A DNA stretch of 64,000 bases, taken from Bacteroidota bacterium (GTDB taxonomy: Bacteria; Bacteroidota; Bacteroidia; Flavobacteriales; Flavobacteriaceae). A model generated the notes under the pieces. It saw nothing but the letters and a program-made list of their open reading frames with translations. It did not search any database and was not told the DNA's origin. The position numbers were made by a program, and so were the translations under genes. This document shows, piece by piece, positions 51,268 to 60,650 of the stretch (position 1 is the stretch's first letter; each line of letters starts with the position of its first letter). The stretch covers positions 248,001-312,000 of the forward strand of contig JAHJTN010000005.1 of assembly GCA_018829465.1 (NCBI GenBank), read 5' to 3'.

Positions 51268-52063
51268 TTGAAATTACTTTCTCAAGTAAAAACCAAGCAA
51301 TCGGAATACCCTCTACCCAAAAGGTACTGTAGTATTCCGATTGTTTTTTTGGTGCAAAAACCAATAACAAAACTGTAGCTGTCCATATCAAAAAAAAAGA
51401 TTTGTGTAAATCGTTTTCAATCCTCAGCAATTCTATCAGCATAATTAGCAGTAAAATAAACACACCAACCACTTTAGTTTTGGTAACGCCAAGTCGTTGG
51501 GGCAAAGTCCCCAAATCGGTATGATCAGCATCTAAGTCGCGAATGTCAAAAGGAATGATCCAAACCAAAACCCATAAGAAAAATTGGGCAAATAGCAGCA
51601 AGAAGTCTGCTTGGAAACACTGGTGTAAAACAGCAGGCATGGCAATAGAGACCGCAGCCCAAGAAAGTGCCACCAAATAGGCTTTGAGCCCGTAAATGTT
51701 TCTGAAATTCAGTGTGTTGCGAAATAGCGGCAAGGCGTATAAAAAAGTTAGCAAAACCACGGCACAGATAAGATAAAGCATGCGAAGCGGCAAAGTCAAA
51801 AGCGTTGTTAGCAAAATGATGCCAGCCAATAGCCAAAGCCAAAGTATTGCACTTTTTTTTGACCAAATCATACGGAACAAAGGGTGAAATTTCACGAAAC
51901 CATAGGCGAGAAAAGTGGCAGTGAAAACCAGTGTAAATAATTTTATTTCGACCGTAAAACCCATCTGAATGCTGCCTAAAGCATAGAAACATGCAGCGGC
52001 CAAAGCCACGTGTAAATTGGTTTGAAGATAAAAATCGAAAAAATTATTTAGCAACTTTTTCAC
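51260..52063 (-). CDS. UbiA-like membrane protein lacking the first Asp-rich motif
   Basis: A 267-residue integral membrane protein with about eight spans. The segment IPFDIRDLDADHTDLGTLPQ matches the second Asp-rich loop of UbiA prenyltransferases. The first loop (NDxxDxxxD) is absent: the corresponding area reads AYGFVKFHPLFRM. It may have lost prenyl transfer or use another mechanism. Convergent with the anti-sigma-like gene and divergent from gcvP. Confidence 0.7.
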   Translation of the reverse strand: MKKLLNNFFDFYLQTNLHVALAAACFYALGSIQMGFTVEIKLFTLVFTATFLAYGFVKFHPLFRMIWSKKSAILWLWLLAGIILLTTLLTLPLRMLYLICAVVLLTFLYALPLFRNTLNFRNIYGLKAYLVALSWAAVSIAMPAVLHQCFQADFLLLFAQFFLWVLVWIIPFDIRDLDADHTDLGTLPQRLGVTKTKVVGVFILLLIMLIELLRIENDLHKSFFLIWTATVLLLVFAPKKQSEYYSTFWVEGIPIAWFLLEKVISIK

Positions 52064-52191
52064 CCGGCTAAATTAAAATTAAATCACTTCGATACTATTG
52101 AAATGAACGCCCAAAAAAACACAAAAATCAACTGTTAAAAAAAGGTTCAAAATCTTTTCAAAAAGTTATGAAAAATGGATTTAATAATCTG

Positions 52192-52199
52192 TAATTTTG
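52192..52199 (+). promoter_or_regulatory. TAnnTTTG -7 element of gcvP
   Basis: TAATTTTG, 21 bases before the gcvP ATG. Confidence 0.5.
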
Positions 52200-52219
52200 C
52201 GAAAATTTAAAAAAAATTC

Positions 52220-55060
52220 ATGACGTCTAACTCTTTTGCAAACAGACATATCGGCCCAAGAAATGGCGACTTGCCACAAATGTTAAAAACCATTGGTGTC
52301 GAAAATTTAGACCAACTCATCAACCAAACCGTGCCCGAAAACATTCACCTCCGTAGCCCGTTAGACTTGCCTATGGGGATAAGCGAGCAAGCACTTTTGG
52401 ATCATTTGCAAAGTTTGGGCAGCAAAAACAAGCTTTTTAAACAATACATAGGATTGGGCTACCACCCTACCATCACACCGGCTGTCATACAACGCAACAT
52501 TTTGGAAAACCCGGGTTGGTACACCGCCTACACGCCCTATCAGGCAGAAATTGCACAAGGCAGGCTGGAAGCCCTACTCAATTTTCAAACCGTGATTACA
52601 GAACTGACAGGCATGGAAATTGCTAATGCTTCATTGTTAGACGAGGGGACTGCTGCTGCCGAAGCCATGTTGATGCTTTATGATACCCGCACCCGTGAAC
52701 AAAAAGCAAAAGATGCACTGAAATTTTTTGTAGATGAAAGTGTACTTCCGCAAACGCTATCCGTATTGCATACACGTGCCGAGCCATTTGGCATTGAACT
52801 TGTCATGGGCAACCCTGCTGACTTTCAATTTGAGGAAACATTCTTCGGCAGTTTAATACAATATCCCGGTAAAGATGGCCATGTTAAAAATTATCAAGAC
52901 TATGTAGCAGCGGCACATCAAAACAGCATTAGGGTTGTGTTTGCAGCTGACATTCTTAGCTTGGCTATCTTGACGCCTCCCGGCGAATGGCATGCCGACG
53001 TAGTAGTAGGAACCACGCAACGATTTGGTATTCCTATGGGATATGGTGGTCCTCATGCAGCCTATTTTGCCACCCGTGATGCATACAAACGCAATATACC
53101 CGGACGCATCATCGGTGTCACCAAAGATATGGACGGCAACCGCGCATTACGAATGGCTTTGCAAACCCGCGAGCAACACATCAAACGCGACAAAGCCACC
53201 TCAAACATATGCACGGCACAGGTTCTATTGGCCGTTATGGCCGGTATGTATGCCGTATATCACGGTGCCGAAGGCCTGCGAAACATAGCTGCCCATATTC
53301 ACAATACCACAAAAAAATTGGCTATTTCCTTGGCACAAAAAGGATTCAAAATTAAACACAAATCCTTTTTTGACACCCTTCTGCTAGAAGCACCTGCAGA
53401 GAAAATAAAACAAATAGCCGAAAAACATCAAATAAATTTTTATTACCCGCATACTGACACAGTTTCCATTTCGCTTCACGAAAAAACAACCGATGCGGAT
53501 ATCGCTGAAATAGTAGAGATCTTTACAAGTTTGTCGGATATAAACCAAACACCAACTTTAAATGTCACCTCATTTGATCTTTCTGATAATCTACTCAGAC
53601 AATCCGCTTATTTGACAGAAGAAGTTTTTTCCAAATACAGATCTGAAACAGCCTTGATGCGCTATATCAAAAAGCTGGAAAGAAAAGATTTGTCACTAAA
53701 TCACTCCATGATTTCGCTCGGATCTTGTACGATGAAACTCAACGCAGCGGCTGAGATGCTGCCTTTGAGTTGGCCTCAATGGAACCAGCTTCATCCTTTT
53801 GTGCCTATTGACCAAGCCCAAGGATACCGTGAGATGTTGCAAAAATTGGAACACCAACTCAACATCATCACCGGTTTTGCGGCAACCTCCTTGCAACCCA
53901 ATTCGGGCGCACAGGGAGAATATGCCGGTTTGATGGTCATCCGTGCTTTTCATGCCTCGCAAAATGAATCACACAGAAACATTTGTTTGATTCCGGCTTC
54001 TGCACACGGCACCAATCCGGCCTCAGCCGTAATGGCAGGCATGAAAGTTGTCGTGACCAAAACCTCAGACGACGGAAATATCGATATCGATGATCTCAGA
54101 GAAAAAGCTTCACTGCATCGAGAACATCTGGCAGCTTTGATGGTGACATATCCGTCCACCCACGGCGTTTTTGAATCCTCCATATGCGAAATTACCGACA
54201 TAATACATGCAAACGGCGGGCAAGTATATATGGATGGTGCGAACATGAATGCGCAAGTCGGCCTTACAAATCCGGCTACAATTGGCGCAGACGTTTGTCA
54301 CTTAAACCTACATAAAACTTTTGCCATTCCGCATGGCGGTGGCGGTCCGGGTGTTGGCCCCATTTGTGTAGCAGCACACTTGGCTCCATTTTTACCTTCC
54401 AACCCGCTTATCGCAACCGGAGGCGAAAAAGCCATCAGTGCTATATCTGCTGCGCCTTGGGGAAGTGCCATGGTCTGCTTGATTTCTTATGCCTACATCA
54501 CCATGCTTGGCAAAGGCGGCCTTACGGAGGCTACAAAATTTGCCATTCTCAATGCCAACTATATTAAGCAAAGACTACAAGGCGCTTTTGATGTTTTATA
54601 TACCGGAGAACGTGGCCGTGCAGCCCACGAAATGATATTGGACTGTCGCCCATTCAAGAAAAACGGTGTGGAGGTGACCGATATTGCCAAACGTCTGATG
54701 GATTACGGGTTTCACGCACCCACCGTATCCTTTCCCGTGGCCGGTACGCTTATGGTAGAGCCTACTGAAAGTGAAAACTTAGATGAACTCGACCGATTTT
54801 GCGAAGCCATGCTATCCATCCGAAAAGAGATAGATGAGGCCAATCTTGATGACCAAAACAATGTTTTGAAAAACGCACCCCATACTCTAGAAATGTTAAC
54901 CTCAGAGGATTGGGATTTTCCATATTCGCGCAAAAAAGCTGCATACCCGTTAGATTTTGTTGCGGAAAATAAGTTTTGGCCTAGTGTAAGGCGTGTAGAT
55001 GACGCTTATGGGGATCGCAATTTGATTTGCACTTGCGCTCCCATTGAAGCCTATGCCTGA
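52220..55060 (+). CDS. gcvP: Glycine dehydrogenase (decarboxylating), P protein
   Basis: A 946-residue fused GcvP that decarboxylates glycine with pyridoxal phosphate and passes the aminomethyl group to the H protein. It starts with ANRHIGPRNGDLPQMLKTIG, and NASLLDEGTAAAEAM and YPSTHGVFE are typical. The PLP lysine is K699 in LNLHKTFAIPHGGGGPG. N- and C-terminal halves are joined in one chain, so it is the homodimeric form. No gcvT or gcvH is nearby, which is usual in this group. Followed by 204 bp with a promoter only. Confidence 0.97.
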   Translation: MTSNSFANRHIGPRNGDLPQMLKTIGVENLDQLINQTVPENIHLRSPLDLPMGISEQALLDHLQSLGSKNKLFKQYIGLGYHPTITPAVIQRNILENPGWYTAYTPYQAEIAQGRLEALLNFQTVITELTGMEIANASLLDEGTAAAEAMLMLYDTRTREQKAKDALKFFVDESVLPQTLSVLHTRAEPFGIELVMGNPADFQFEETFFGSLIQYPGKDGHVKNYQDYVAAAHQNSIRVVFAADILSLAILTPPGEWHADVVVGTTQRFGIPMGYGGPHAAYFATRDAYKRNIPGRIIGVTKDMDGNRALRMALQTREQHIKRDKATSNICTAQVLLAVMAGMYAVYHGAEGLRNIAAHIHNTTKKLAISLAQKGFKIKHKSFFDTLLLEAPAEKIKQIAEKHQINFYYPHTDTVSISLHEKTTDADIAEIVEIFTSLSDINQTPTLNVTSFDLSDNLLRQSAYLTEEVFSKYRSETALMRYIKKLERKDLSLNHSMISLGSCTMKLNAAAEMLPLSWPQWNQLHPFVPIDQAQGYREMLQKLEHQLNIITGFAATSLQPNSGAQGEYAGLMVIRAFHASQNESHRNICLIPASAHGTNPASAVMAGMKVVVTKTSDDGNIDIDDLREKASLHREHLAALMVTYPSTHGVFESSICEITDIIHANGGQVYMDGANMNAQVGLTNPATIGADVCHLNLHKTFAIPHGGGGPGVGPICVAAHLAPFLPSNPLIATGGEKAISAISAAPWGSAMVCLISYAYITMLGKGGLTEATKFAILNANYIKQRLQGAFDVLYTGERGRAAHEMILDCRPFKKNGVEVTDIAKRLMDYGFHAPTVSFPVAGTLMVEPTESENLDELDRFCEAMLSIRKEIDEANLDDQNNVLKNAPHTLEMLTSEDWDFPYSRKKAAYPLDFVAENKFWPSVRRVDDAYGDRNLICTCAPIEAYA

Positions 55061-55234
55061 TGACAATCCGGTTATAATTGCCATTACTAAAGCCCTATTT
55101 TTTACTGAAAAGCATAAAACAGGACGAGAAACCACAGTCTTATGCATTGATATTCAGTACATATAGATTTAATAGTACTGTTTTGGACATTGTAATTTTT
55201 ATTATGCAGGCATAGGATTAAAAAAAACAATGTT

Positions 55235-55242
55235 TACCTTTG
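55235..55242 (+). promoter_or_regulatory. TAnnTTTG -7 element of the KAS III-like operon
   Basis: TACCTTTG, 23 bases before the ATG at 55265. No -33 TTG at normal distance. Confidence 0.5.
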
Positions 55243-55264
55243 TTCAACTGACAAAACAATTACC

Positions 55265-56329
55265 ATGGGTATGCAAGCAAAAATAATCGGTACAGGTTCC
55301 TATATTCCTTCAGAAATACAGGAGAATGAAAGCTTTTTACATCACGAATTTTTAGATGAAAAAGGCGCTTCTTACGAGCATGGAAATGAGGTTATCATTG
55401 AGAAGTTTCAATCTATAACCGGCATTCAAGAAAGGCGTTACGCGCCCGCGCAATTTAAGGCGTCTGACTTGGCTTTCTTTGCTGCGGAAACGGCTATCGG
55501 AGATGCCAATATTGATCCGGAAATCTTAGATTACATCATTGTGGCGCATAATTTTGGAGATGTAGAACACGGATCGCATCAATCAGATATGTTGCCTAGT
55601 TTGGCGTCGCGTGTGAAACATCACCTTCGCATCCAAAATCCGAAATGTGTAGCCTATGATGTACTTTTCGGCTGTCCGGGCTGGATAGAAGGTGTCATTC
55701 AGGCACAAGCATTTATAAAAAGTGGCATGGCCAAAAATTGCCTCGTCATTGGAGCCGAAACCCTTTCGCGTATTGTTGATAAATATGACCGTGATTCTAT
55801 GATTTACTCCGATGGGGCGGGAGCTGTTGTACTTTCAGCTACAGAAGAAACTACCGGTGTTTTGCATCACGAGAGCGCTTCCTACACTTTTGATGAAGCC
55901 TATTTTTTGTACAATGGAAGTTCCTACAATAAATCTGTCCGACCCGATATCAAGTACATTAAAATGTATGGCAGAAAAATATACGAATTTGCTTGCAAAA
56001 ACGTACCTACAGCCATGAAAGACTGTTTAGATAAAAGTGGAATGGGTATAGACCAAGTAAAAAAAATACTCATCCATCAAGCTAATGAAAAAATGGATGA
56101 AGCCATTATCAAAAGGTTTTACAAGTTATATAACCTACCTGTACCTGAGGGAATTATGCCTATGATTATCAATACGTTAGGTAACAGTTCTGTAGCCACT
56201 ATTCCTACACTGCTCGATTTATTGATGAAAGGAAAAATTGAAAACCAGAGCCTGCATAAAGGCGATGTTGTTATCTTTGCAAGCGTTGGCGCCGGCATGA
56301 ATATCAATGCCATGGTTTATCAATTCTAA
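55265..56329 (+). CDS. 3-oxoacyl-ACP synthase III-like enzyme
   Basis: A 354-residue thiolase-fold enzyme of the FabH family, which condenses an acyl-CoA with a malonyl thioester. The catalytic Cys is C137 in LFGCPGWIEG; the His is in ILIHQANEKM and the Asn in NTLGNSSVATIP, so the Cys-His-Asn triad is complete. At 354 residues it is longer than housekeeping FabH (about 320-330) and carries an inserted segment near residues 195-230. It heads an operon with a methyltransferase and a glycosyltransferase, which points to a special lipid or secondary product more than to general fatty acid synthesis. Confidence 0.88.
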   Translation: MGMQAKIIGTGSYIPSEIQENESFLHHEFLDEKGASYEHGNEVIIEKFQSITGIQERRYAPAQFKASDLAFFAAETAIGDANIDPEILDYIIVAHNFGDVEHGSHQSDMLPSLASRVKHHLRIQNPKCVAYDVLFGCPGWIEGVIQAQAFIKSGMAKNCLVIGAETLSRIVDKYDRDSMIYSDGAGAVVLSATEETTGVLHHESASYTFDEAYFLYNGSSYNKSVRPDIKYIKMYGRKIYEFACKNVPTAMKDCLDKSGMGIDQVKKILIHQANEKMDEAIIKRFYKLYNLPVPEGIMPMIINTLGNSSVATIPTLLDLLMKGKIENQSLHKGDVVIFASVGAGMNINAMVYQF

Positions 56330-56330
56330 T

Positions 56331-56852
56331 ATGTACGAGCAGACCTATCCTAAAAAAAGATATCAAAAAACACTTGCCTTCCTCAAAGGGAACGCCGCGC
56401 CGCCTCAGACAATTTTAGACTTAGGCCTGTACAATCCATTCTCTAAGATTATGATAGCGGAGGGTTATCGGGTAACCAACACACAAGGCGAAGATTTAGA
56501 CTTTGATAGGCGCGCCCTCCTACAATCCAAAGCAGAATTAGTTACCGCTTTCGAAATCTTTGAACACCTACTCAATCCGTTTGAAGTATTGTTGGCGATT
56601 CAGGCACCAAAATTGTGCATTACCGTTCCGCTTCGCCTTTGGTTTTCATCGGCTTACAGAAGCAAAACAGATTTATGGGATAGGCATTATCACGAATTTG
56701 AAGATTGGCAGCTCGATTGGCTATTGGAAAAAACCGGCTGGAAAATAAAGGCAAGAGAAAAATGGACACATCCCGTAAATAAGCCAGGAATTCGTCCTGT
56801 TTTGAGAAAATTTGTTCCGAGGTATTACGCAGTTTACGCTGAAAAAGTATAA
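56331..56852 (+). CDS. Class I SAM-dependent methyltransferase-like protein
   Basis: A 173-residue protein with a methyltransferase-like motif I (ILDLGLYNPFSKIMIAEGY) and VTAFEIFEHLLNPFEVL (a methyltransferase motif resembling FEVIEHL). ITVPLRLWF and HYHEFEDWQLDWLLEKTGW complete the pattern seen in ubiquinone/menaquinone-type methyltransferases. The glycine-rich loop is unusual (GLYNP). The ATG at 56331 is 1 bp after the KAS III stop. Substrate unknown, probably the product of the neighbouring enzymes. Confidence 0.75.
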   Translation: MYEQTYPKKRYQKTLAFLKGNAAPPQTILDLGLYNPFSKIMIAEGYRVTNTQGEDLDFDRRALLQSKAELVTAFEIFEHLLNPFEVLLAIQAPKLCITVPLRLWFSSAYRSKTDLWDRHYHEFEDWQLDWLLEKTGWKIKAREKWTHPVNKPGIRPVLRKFVPRYYAVYAEKV

Positions 56853-56856
56853 ACAG

Positions 56857-57711
56857 ATGAGAGTGTATATTGTCATCCCTGCCTATAATGAAGCGGAGTT
56901 TCTCCCTTTGACACTCATGACACTCGCCCACCAAACCTTATTACCGGACCAAGTAGTGGTGGTGGATGACAACTCTAAAGACCAAACTTTTGAAATCACT
57001 CAAAAATTAGCTGAAAAATGGGCTTGGTTGCGCGTTTTAAAGCATGACGCTGCACAAAAACATGTACCCGGCGCTAAAGTCATTAAAGCCTTCTGTGCCG
57101 GCTTGCAAACTTTAGACGACGATTACGATATTTTGATGAAGCTTGATGCCGACCTGAGGCTTCCGGAAAACTATATAGAAACCATTGTTGGCCATTTTAA
57201 AAAAAATGACAATCTTGGCATGGTAGGTGGCTTTGCTGCGATTCAAAAAAATGGTGATTGGATTGTAGAAAGCTTAACCAACAAAGATCATATCAGAGGT
57301 GCGCTTAAATCTTATAGAAAAGCATGTTTCAAGGATATTGGCGGTCTAATTCCGGCTATGGGTTGGGACACTTTAGACGAAATGACAGCGCGCTACAAAG
57401 GTTGGCAGGTCAGAACGGATGAAAACCTCATCGTACAACACCTTCGACCCACAGGTCAATCTTACGCCAAAGAGGCGCACCTAAAACAAGGGGAAGCATT
57501 TTACCAAATGCGTTATGGCATCGTACTCACTTTTATAGCATCTTTAAAACTTGCATCAAAAAAAAAGAAACCGCTACCTACTTTTATTCATTACCAACAA
57601 GGATTTTGGCAAGCTTTTAGAAAAAAAACACCGTATCTGATAGATGAAAATGTAGGAAAATTTTTGAGAAATTATCGTTACCAACAAATTTTCAATAAAA
57701 TTGGGTTTTAA
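56857..57711 (+). CDS. Family 2 glycosyltransferase
   Basis: A 284-residue GT2 with VYIVIPAYNEAEFLPLTLM, VVVVDDNSKDQT and the metal-binding DILMKLDADLRLP (DxD). A soluble, single-domain enzyme with a basic C-terminus that may touch the membrane. A frame from 56812 overlaps the methyltransferase; the ATG at 56857 gives the usual GT2 start. It is 4 bp downstream of the methyltransferase and ends the KAS III operon. It might glycosylate the lipid made by the first enzyme, which is inference. Confidence 0.85.
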   Translation: MRVYIVIPAYNEAEFLPLTLMTLAHQTLLPDQVVVVDDNSKDQTFEITQKLAEKWAWLRVLKHDAAQKHVPGAKVIKAFCAGLQTLDDDYDILMKLDADLRLPENYIETIVGHFKKNDNLGMVGGFAAIQKNGDWIVESLTNKDHIRGALKSYRKACFKDIGGLIPAMGWDTLDEMTARYKGWQVRTDENLIVQHLRPTGQSYAKEAHLKQGEAFYQMRYGIVLTFIASLKLASKKKKPLPTFIHYQQGFWQAFRKKTPYLIDENVGKFLRNYRYQQIFNKIGF

Positions 57712-57782
57712 ATCCGACTGATGAAAATCTGTTTGAACTATTGTTATACGTTAAATGTTTTGAAGAATTTACTACTTCACAA

Positions 57783-59426
57783 TCATTTTTTCAGTACAAA
57801 ATCCAATACATTTCCGGATGCATAATTTGGCGGACTAATTCCTAAAAGTGTGGAAATAGTGGGTGCTATATCGGTAATATTTGTCCTCAATCCGGTTTTG
57901 CCCGGTTTGATGCCCCAACCATAAAACAAAAGTGGCACATGCGTATCGTAGGTGTAACCCGAACCGTGTGTACTGCCCACCTTAGGATAGCTGATAAAAC
58001 CCGGATGTAGTGCGTATAAAACATGCCCGGATCGCTTTTGGTTATAGCCGCGTTGCATCAAGGCGGGTGTGCCTTTTTCAAAAGTGGTATTGCGCATGGA
58101 AGTAGCGGTATAGGCTTCTAAAACTCCGGGAAGTTTTACAATATATTGCGAAAGGGCTTCTTCAACATCGTCAACATCTAAATCTAAGCTATCTATACTT
58201 TTTTCGTTTAGAAAAATTTGTTGGTTGTTGATTTTTTCAATGACCTTGTCACTTCCAAAGGCCTCTTTTGCGTAGTATTTTACTTCGCCTACAAATTCGT
58301 CATTATTGAAGTATCCTGCGGCTATTTTTTGATCTTGCAAATAGGCAGGCACATGCACGGCTCCGTGATCGGCGGTAAGAAAAACCGTATAGTTTGCTGC
58401 ACCTACTTCGCGGTCTAAGGTGCTTAAGATTTCGGCAATGTTTTGGTCCAATCGCAAATAGGCGTCTTGCACTTCAACCGAATTGACGCCATACATATGA
58501 CCAAGATAATCTGTGCTGGAAAAACTGATGGCCAAAAAATCTGTGATGTCATCTTTACCCATTTGTTCGTTCTTTAATACAGCCAAGGCAAAGTCTTTGG
58601 TGATATCATTTCCAAAAGCCGAACTTTTAATGAGTTCGTAGGTTTCATTCTCTTTGGTGAGCGCAGGTAAATCATGCGGAAAAACAGCTTTGCTTTCACC
58701 TTTAAATTTTCCTTCGTAGTTGTTGTCATCCGACCCGCTTTCCACGTAGGTTTTTACATCGTACAGGGTTGTCCAGGGCTTAAGATAAGCCTTTACCTTT
58801 CCGGAGTTGTTGTATTTTTCAACCCAATCCGGCAATTTATCCATATAATAGGTACTGCTAATCCACTTGCCTTGCTCGCCGCCATCAAACCAATACGCCG
58901 TACCGGAAAAACCGGCAGGCAAAATAGAACCCCTGTCTTTTATGGCCACACCAAACACTTTGCTGCGTTGTTGGGTGTGCAATCTCAACTGGTCTGTCAG
59001 CATGGAAGACAGTAATCTGTGGGGCGACATCTGCCCGGCTTTTGTAGAAGAACCCACGGTTTGGTATAAGGAATCGGAAACACAATAGACGGAAGTTTTA
59101 GAAGCTTTGTCGTACCAACTATTGCCAATAATCCCGTGGTGGGCAGGCGTAGTTCCGGAGTAAACTGAAGCATGCCCGGGTGCCGTGTAGGTAGGAATAT
59201 AGTTGAAGTGATTGTTTTCTGCATTAAACCCCTTTTCGATAAGCCTTCTAAAACCATCGTCGCCAAATCTTTCGTAAAATCGGGTTAAATAGTCGTAACG
59301 CATTTGATCGACTACTATGCCAACAACCAACTTGGGTTTCGTCAATTCATTTTGCTGAGGATAAGCCGAGAAACTTGTGAAGAATACCAAACACAAGAGC
59401 GATGCATAAAGATTTTTATAAGCCAT
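57783..59426 (-). CDS. pafA: PafA-type alkaline phosphatase
   Basis: A 547-residue secreted phosphatase of the alkaline phosphatase superfamily. After the signal (SFSAYPQQ) come VVGIVVDQMRYDYLTRF with metal ligand D40 and YTAPGHASVYSGTTP with the catalytic threonine T81. FLTADHGAVHVPAY and GSTHGSGYTYDTHVPLLFY supply further metal ligands. Threonine as nucleophile is typical of PafA, which releases phosphate from many monoesters and is little inhibited by phosphate. The ATG at 59426 follows TAACTTTG on the minus strand; a longer start at 59465 would lie upstream of that promoter. Confidence 0.93.
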   Translation of the reverse strand: MAYKNLYASLLCLVFFTSFSAYPQQNELTKPKLVVGIVVDQMRYDYLTRFYERFGDDGFRRLIEKGFNAENNHFNYIPTYTAPGHASVYSGTTPAHHGIIGNSWYDKASKTSVYCVSDSLYQTVGSSTKAGQMSPHRLLSSMLTDQLRLHTQQRSKVFGVAIKDRGSILPAGFSGTAYWFDGGEQGKWISSTYYMDKLPDWVEKYNNSGKVKAYLKPWTTLYDVKTYVESGSDDNNYEGKFKGESKAVFPHDLPALTKENETYELIKSSAFGNDITKDFALAVLKNEQMGKDDITDFLAISFSSTDYLGHMYGVNSVEVQDAYLRLDQNIAEILSTLDREVGAANYTVFLTADHGAVHVPAYLQDQKIAAGYFNNDEFVGEVKYYAKEAFGSDKVIEKINNQQIFLNEKSIDSLDLDVDDVEEALSQYIVKLPGVLEAYTATSMRNTTFEKGTPALMQRGYNQKRSGHVLYALHPGFISYPKVGSTHGSGYTYDTHVPLLFYGWGIKPGKTGLRTNITDIAPTISTLLGISPPNYASGNVLDFVLKK

Positions 59427-59440
59427 TTGTAAGTTTTTTG

Positions 59441-59448
59441 CAAAGTTA
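59441..59448 (-). promoter_or_regulatory. TAnnTTTG -7 element of pafA
   Basis: TAACTTTG on the minus strand, 14 bases before the ATG at 59426. Confidence 0.55.
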
Positions 59449-59497
59449 ATTGTCGTGAGAAACATGGGGTTAAAATAAGATTAAATATTCATAAACT

Positions 59498-59959
59498 TTA
59501 TTCCACTTGTAGTATCAACGCCATTCTCAGTTGCGTATTGACAGGTATATTGCGTTTTAAAGCCGGATATATTTTGGGCAAATCTATCACACTTTCCTGT
59601 ATGAGTGAGTCGAGTATGTTGTGCGCGTCATGCGTTTGCAAAGTATTTATTTTGATTTGCCCAAGTGTATCCACTTCGATATGAAGCACTATGGTGTCTT
59701 GATAGTTTTGATAGGCCTGAAATTTTTCGGTCAGAAAAGCGTGTAAATGGGCAGTCAATGTCTCTTGAAAACATTTTTTTTGCGCATCCAAAGGCAACAT
59801 TTCTCCGCAAGTAGCAAAGACAGGAAAGACATCTACCTGCTCCCAATTGATGAGGTTCGCTTCTTCTTGTAACCAAGTGTCTGAAGGTATTTTTTTTGGA
59901 ATGCCATCGCGACAAGCACTCAGCAAGACAGCAGACAGCACGATTAACAAAATTTTCAT
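59498..59959 (-). CDS. Small lipoprotein with TonB C-terminal-like features
   Basis: A 153-residue lipoprotein (MKILLIVLSAVLLSAC, lipobox C16). VDVFPVFATCGEML then CFQETLTAHLHAFL resembles the start of TonB C-terminal domains found in Bacteroidota lipoproteins (FPVF..C...C). No TonB YP motif is visible at the expected place, only IYPALKRN near the end. Function unknown. It is 71 bp upstream of pafA on the same strand but pafA has its own promoter. Confidence 0.7.
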   Translation of the reverse strand: MKILLIVLSAVLLSACRDGIPKKIPSDTWLQEEANLINWEQVDVFPVFATCGEMLPLDAQKKCFQETLTAHLHAFLTEKFQAYQNYQDTIVLHIEVDTLGQIKINTLQTHDAHNILDSLIQESVIDLPKIYPALKRNIPVNTQLRMALILQVE

Positions 59960-60065
59960 GTTCGGTAACTTAGGCTTAAAAATACAATTTAGCTACGAAT
60001 TTAATGAATAAAAATTGAGTTGGTTTTTTAACATTTTAATGTATTTTAGCCGAGACCAACTAACT

Positions 60066-60563
60066 ATGGACATTGCACTCTTAATTATAGGGTTTCTTTT
60101 TACAATTGCCGGCCTATTCGGGAGTTTTTTGCCTGTCATTCCGGGGCCACCTTTGAGTTGGCTGGGCTTACTGCTTTTGTATTTGACGCAGGCCGTACCA
60201 AACAATTGGTGGATTTTGGGCATAAGTTTCTTTATAGCTGTTTTGGTCACTGTATTAGATTATGTTATTCCCGCCTATGGATCCAAAAAATTTGGCGGCA
60301 GCAAATACGGTGCTTGGGGTGCCACACTTGGCCTTATTATAGGTCTGTTTTTACCCATTCCGTTTGGCTTTCTCATCGGGGCATTTTTGGGGGCTTTTCT
60401 AGGCGAATGGCTACACAAGCAGGACTCAAACCAATCTGTAAAAGCTGCTTTTGGCTCTTTTCTGGGTGTGATGGCTTCTAATTTTATGAAATTTGCAGTA
60501 TCTCTTGCATTTTTGGTCTTGTTCTTATTCATTTTCATTAAAAATTTCACACTTTTTTTCTAA
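60066..60563 (+). CDS. DUF456 membrane protein
   Basis: A 165-residue protein with about four spans and the glycine-rich DUF456 pattern: LFGSFLPVIPGPPLSWLGLL, GSKKFGGSKYGAWGATLGLI and LPIPFGFLIGAFLGAFLGEW. The glycine-rich helices are typical of this family, whose role is unknown. Starts at 60015 or 60039 are possible; the ATG at 60066 gives the usual N-terminus just before the first span. No operon partner is close. Confidence 0.85.
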   Translation: MDIALLIIGFLFTIAGLFGSFLPVIPGPPLSWLGLLLLYLTQAVPNNWWILGISFFIAVLVTVLDYVIPAYGSKKFGGSKYGAWGATLGLIIGLFLPIPFGFLIGAFLGAFLGEWLHKQDSNQSVKAAFGSFLGVMASNFMKFAVSLAFLVLFLFIFIKNFTLFF

Positions 60564-60650
60564 ACGAATTAAGATTTGATTAAGAACAACACACATAGTG
60601 CAATATTAAACTTAAAGTACGTTTTAAAACCAAACTAATATTTCTGCCCT

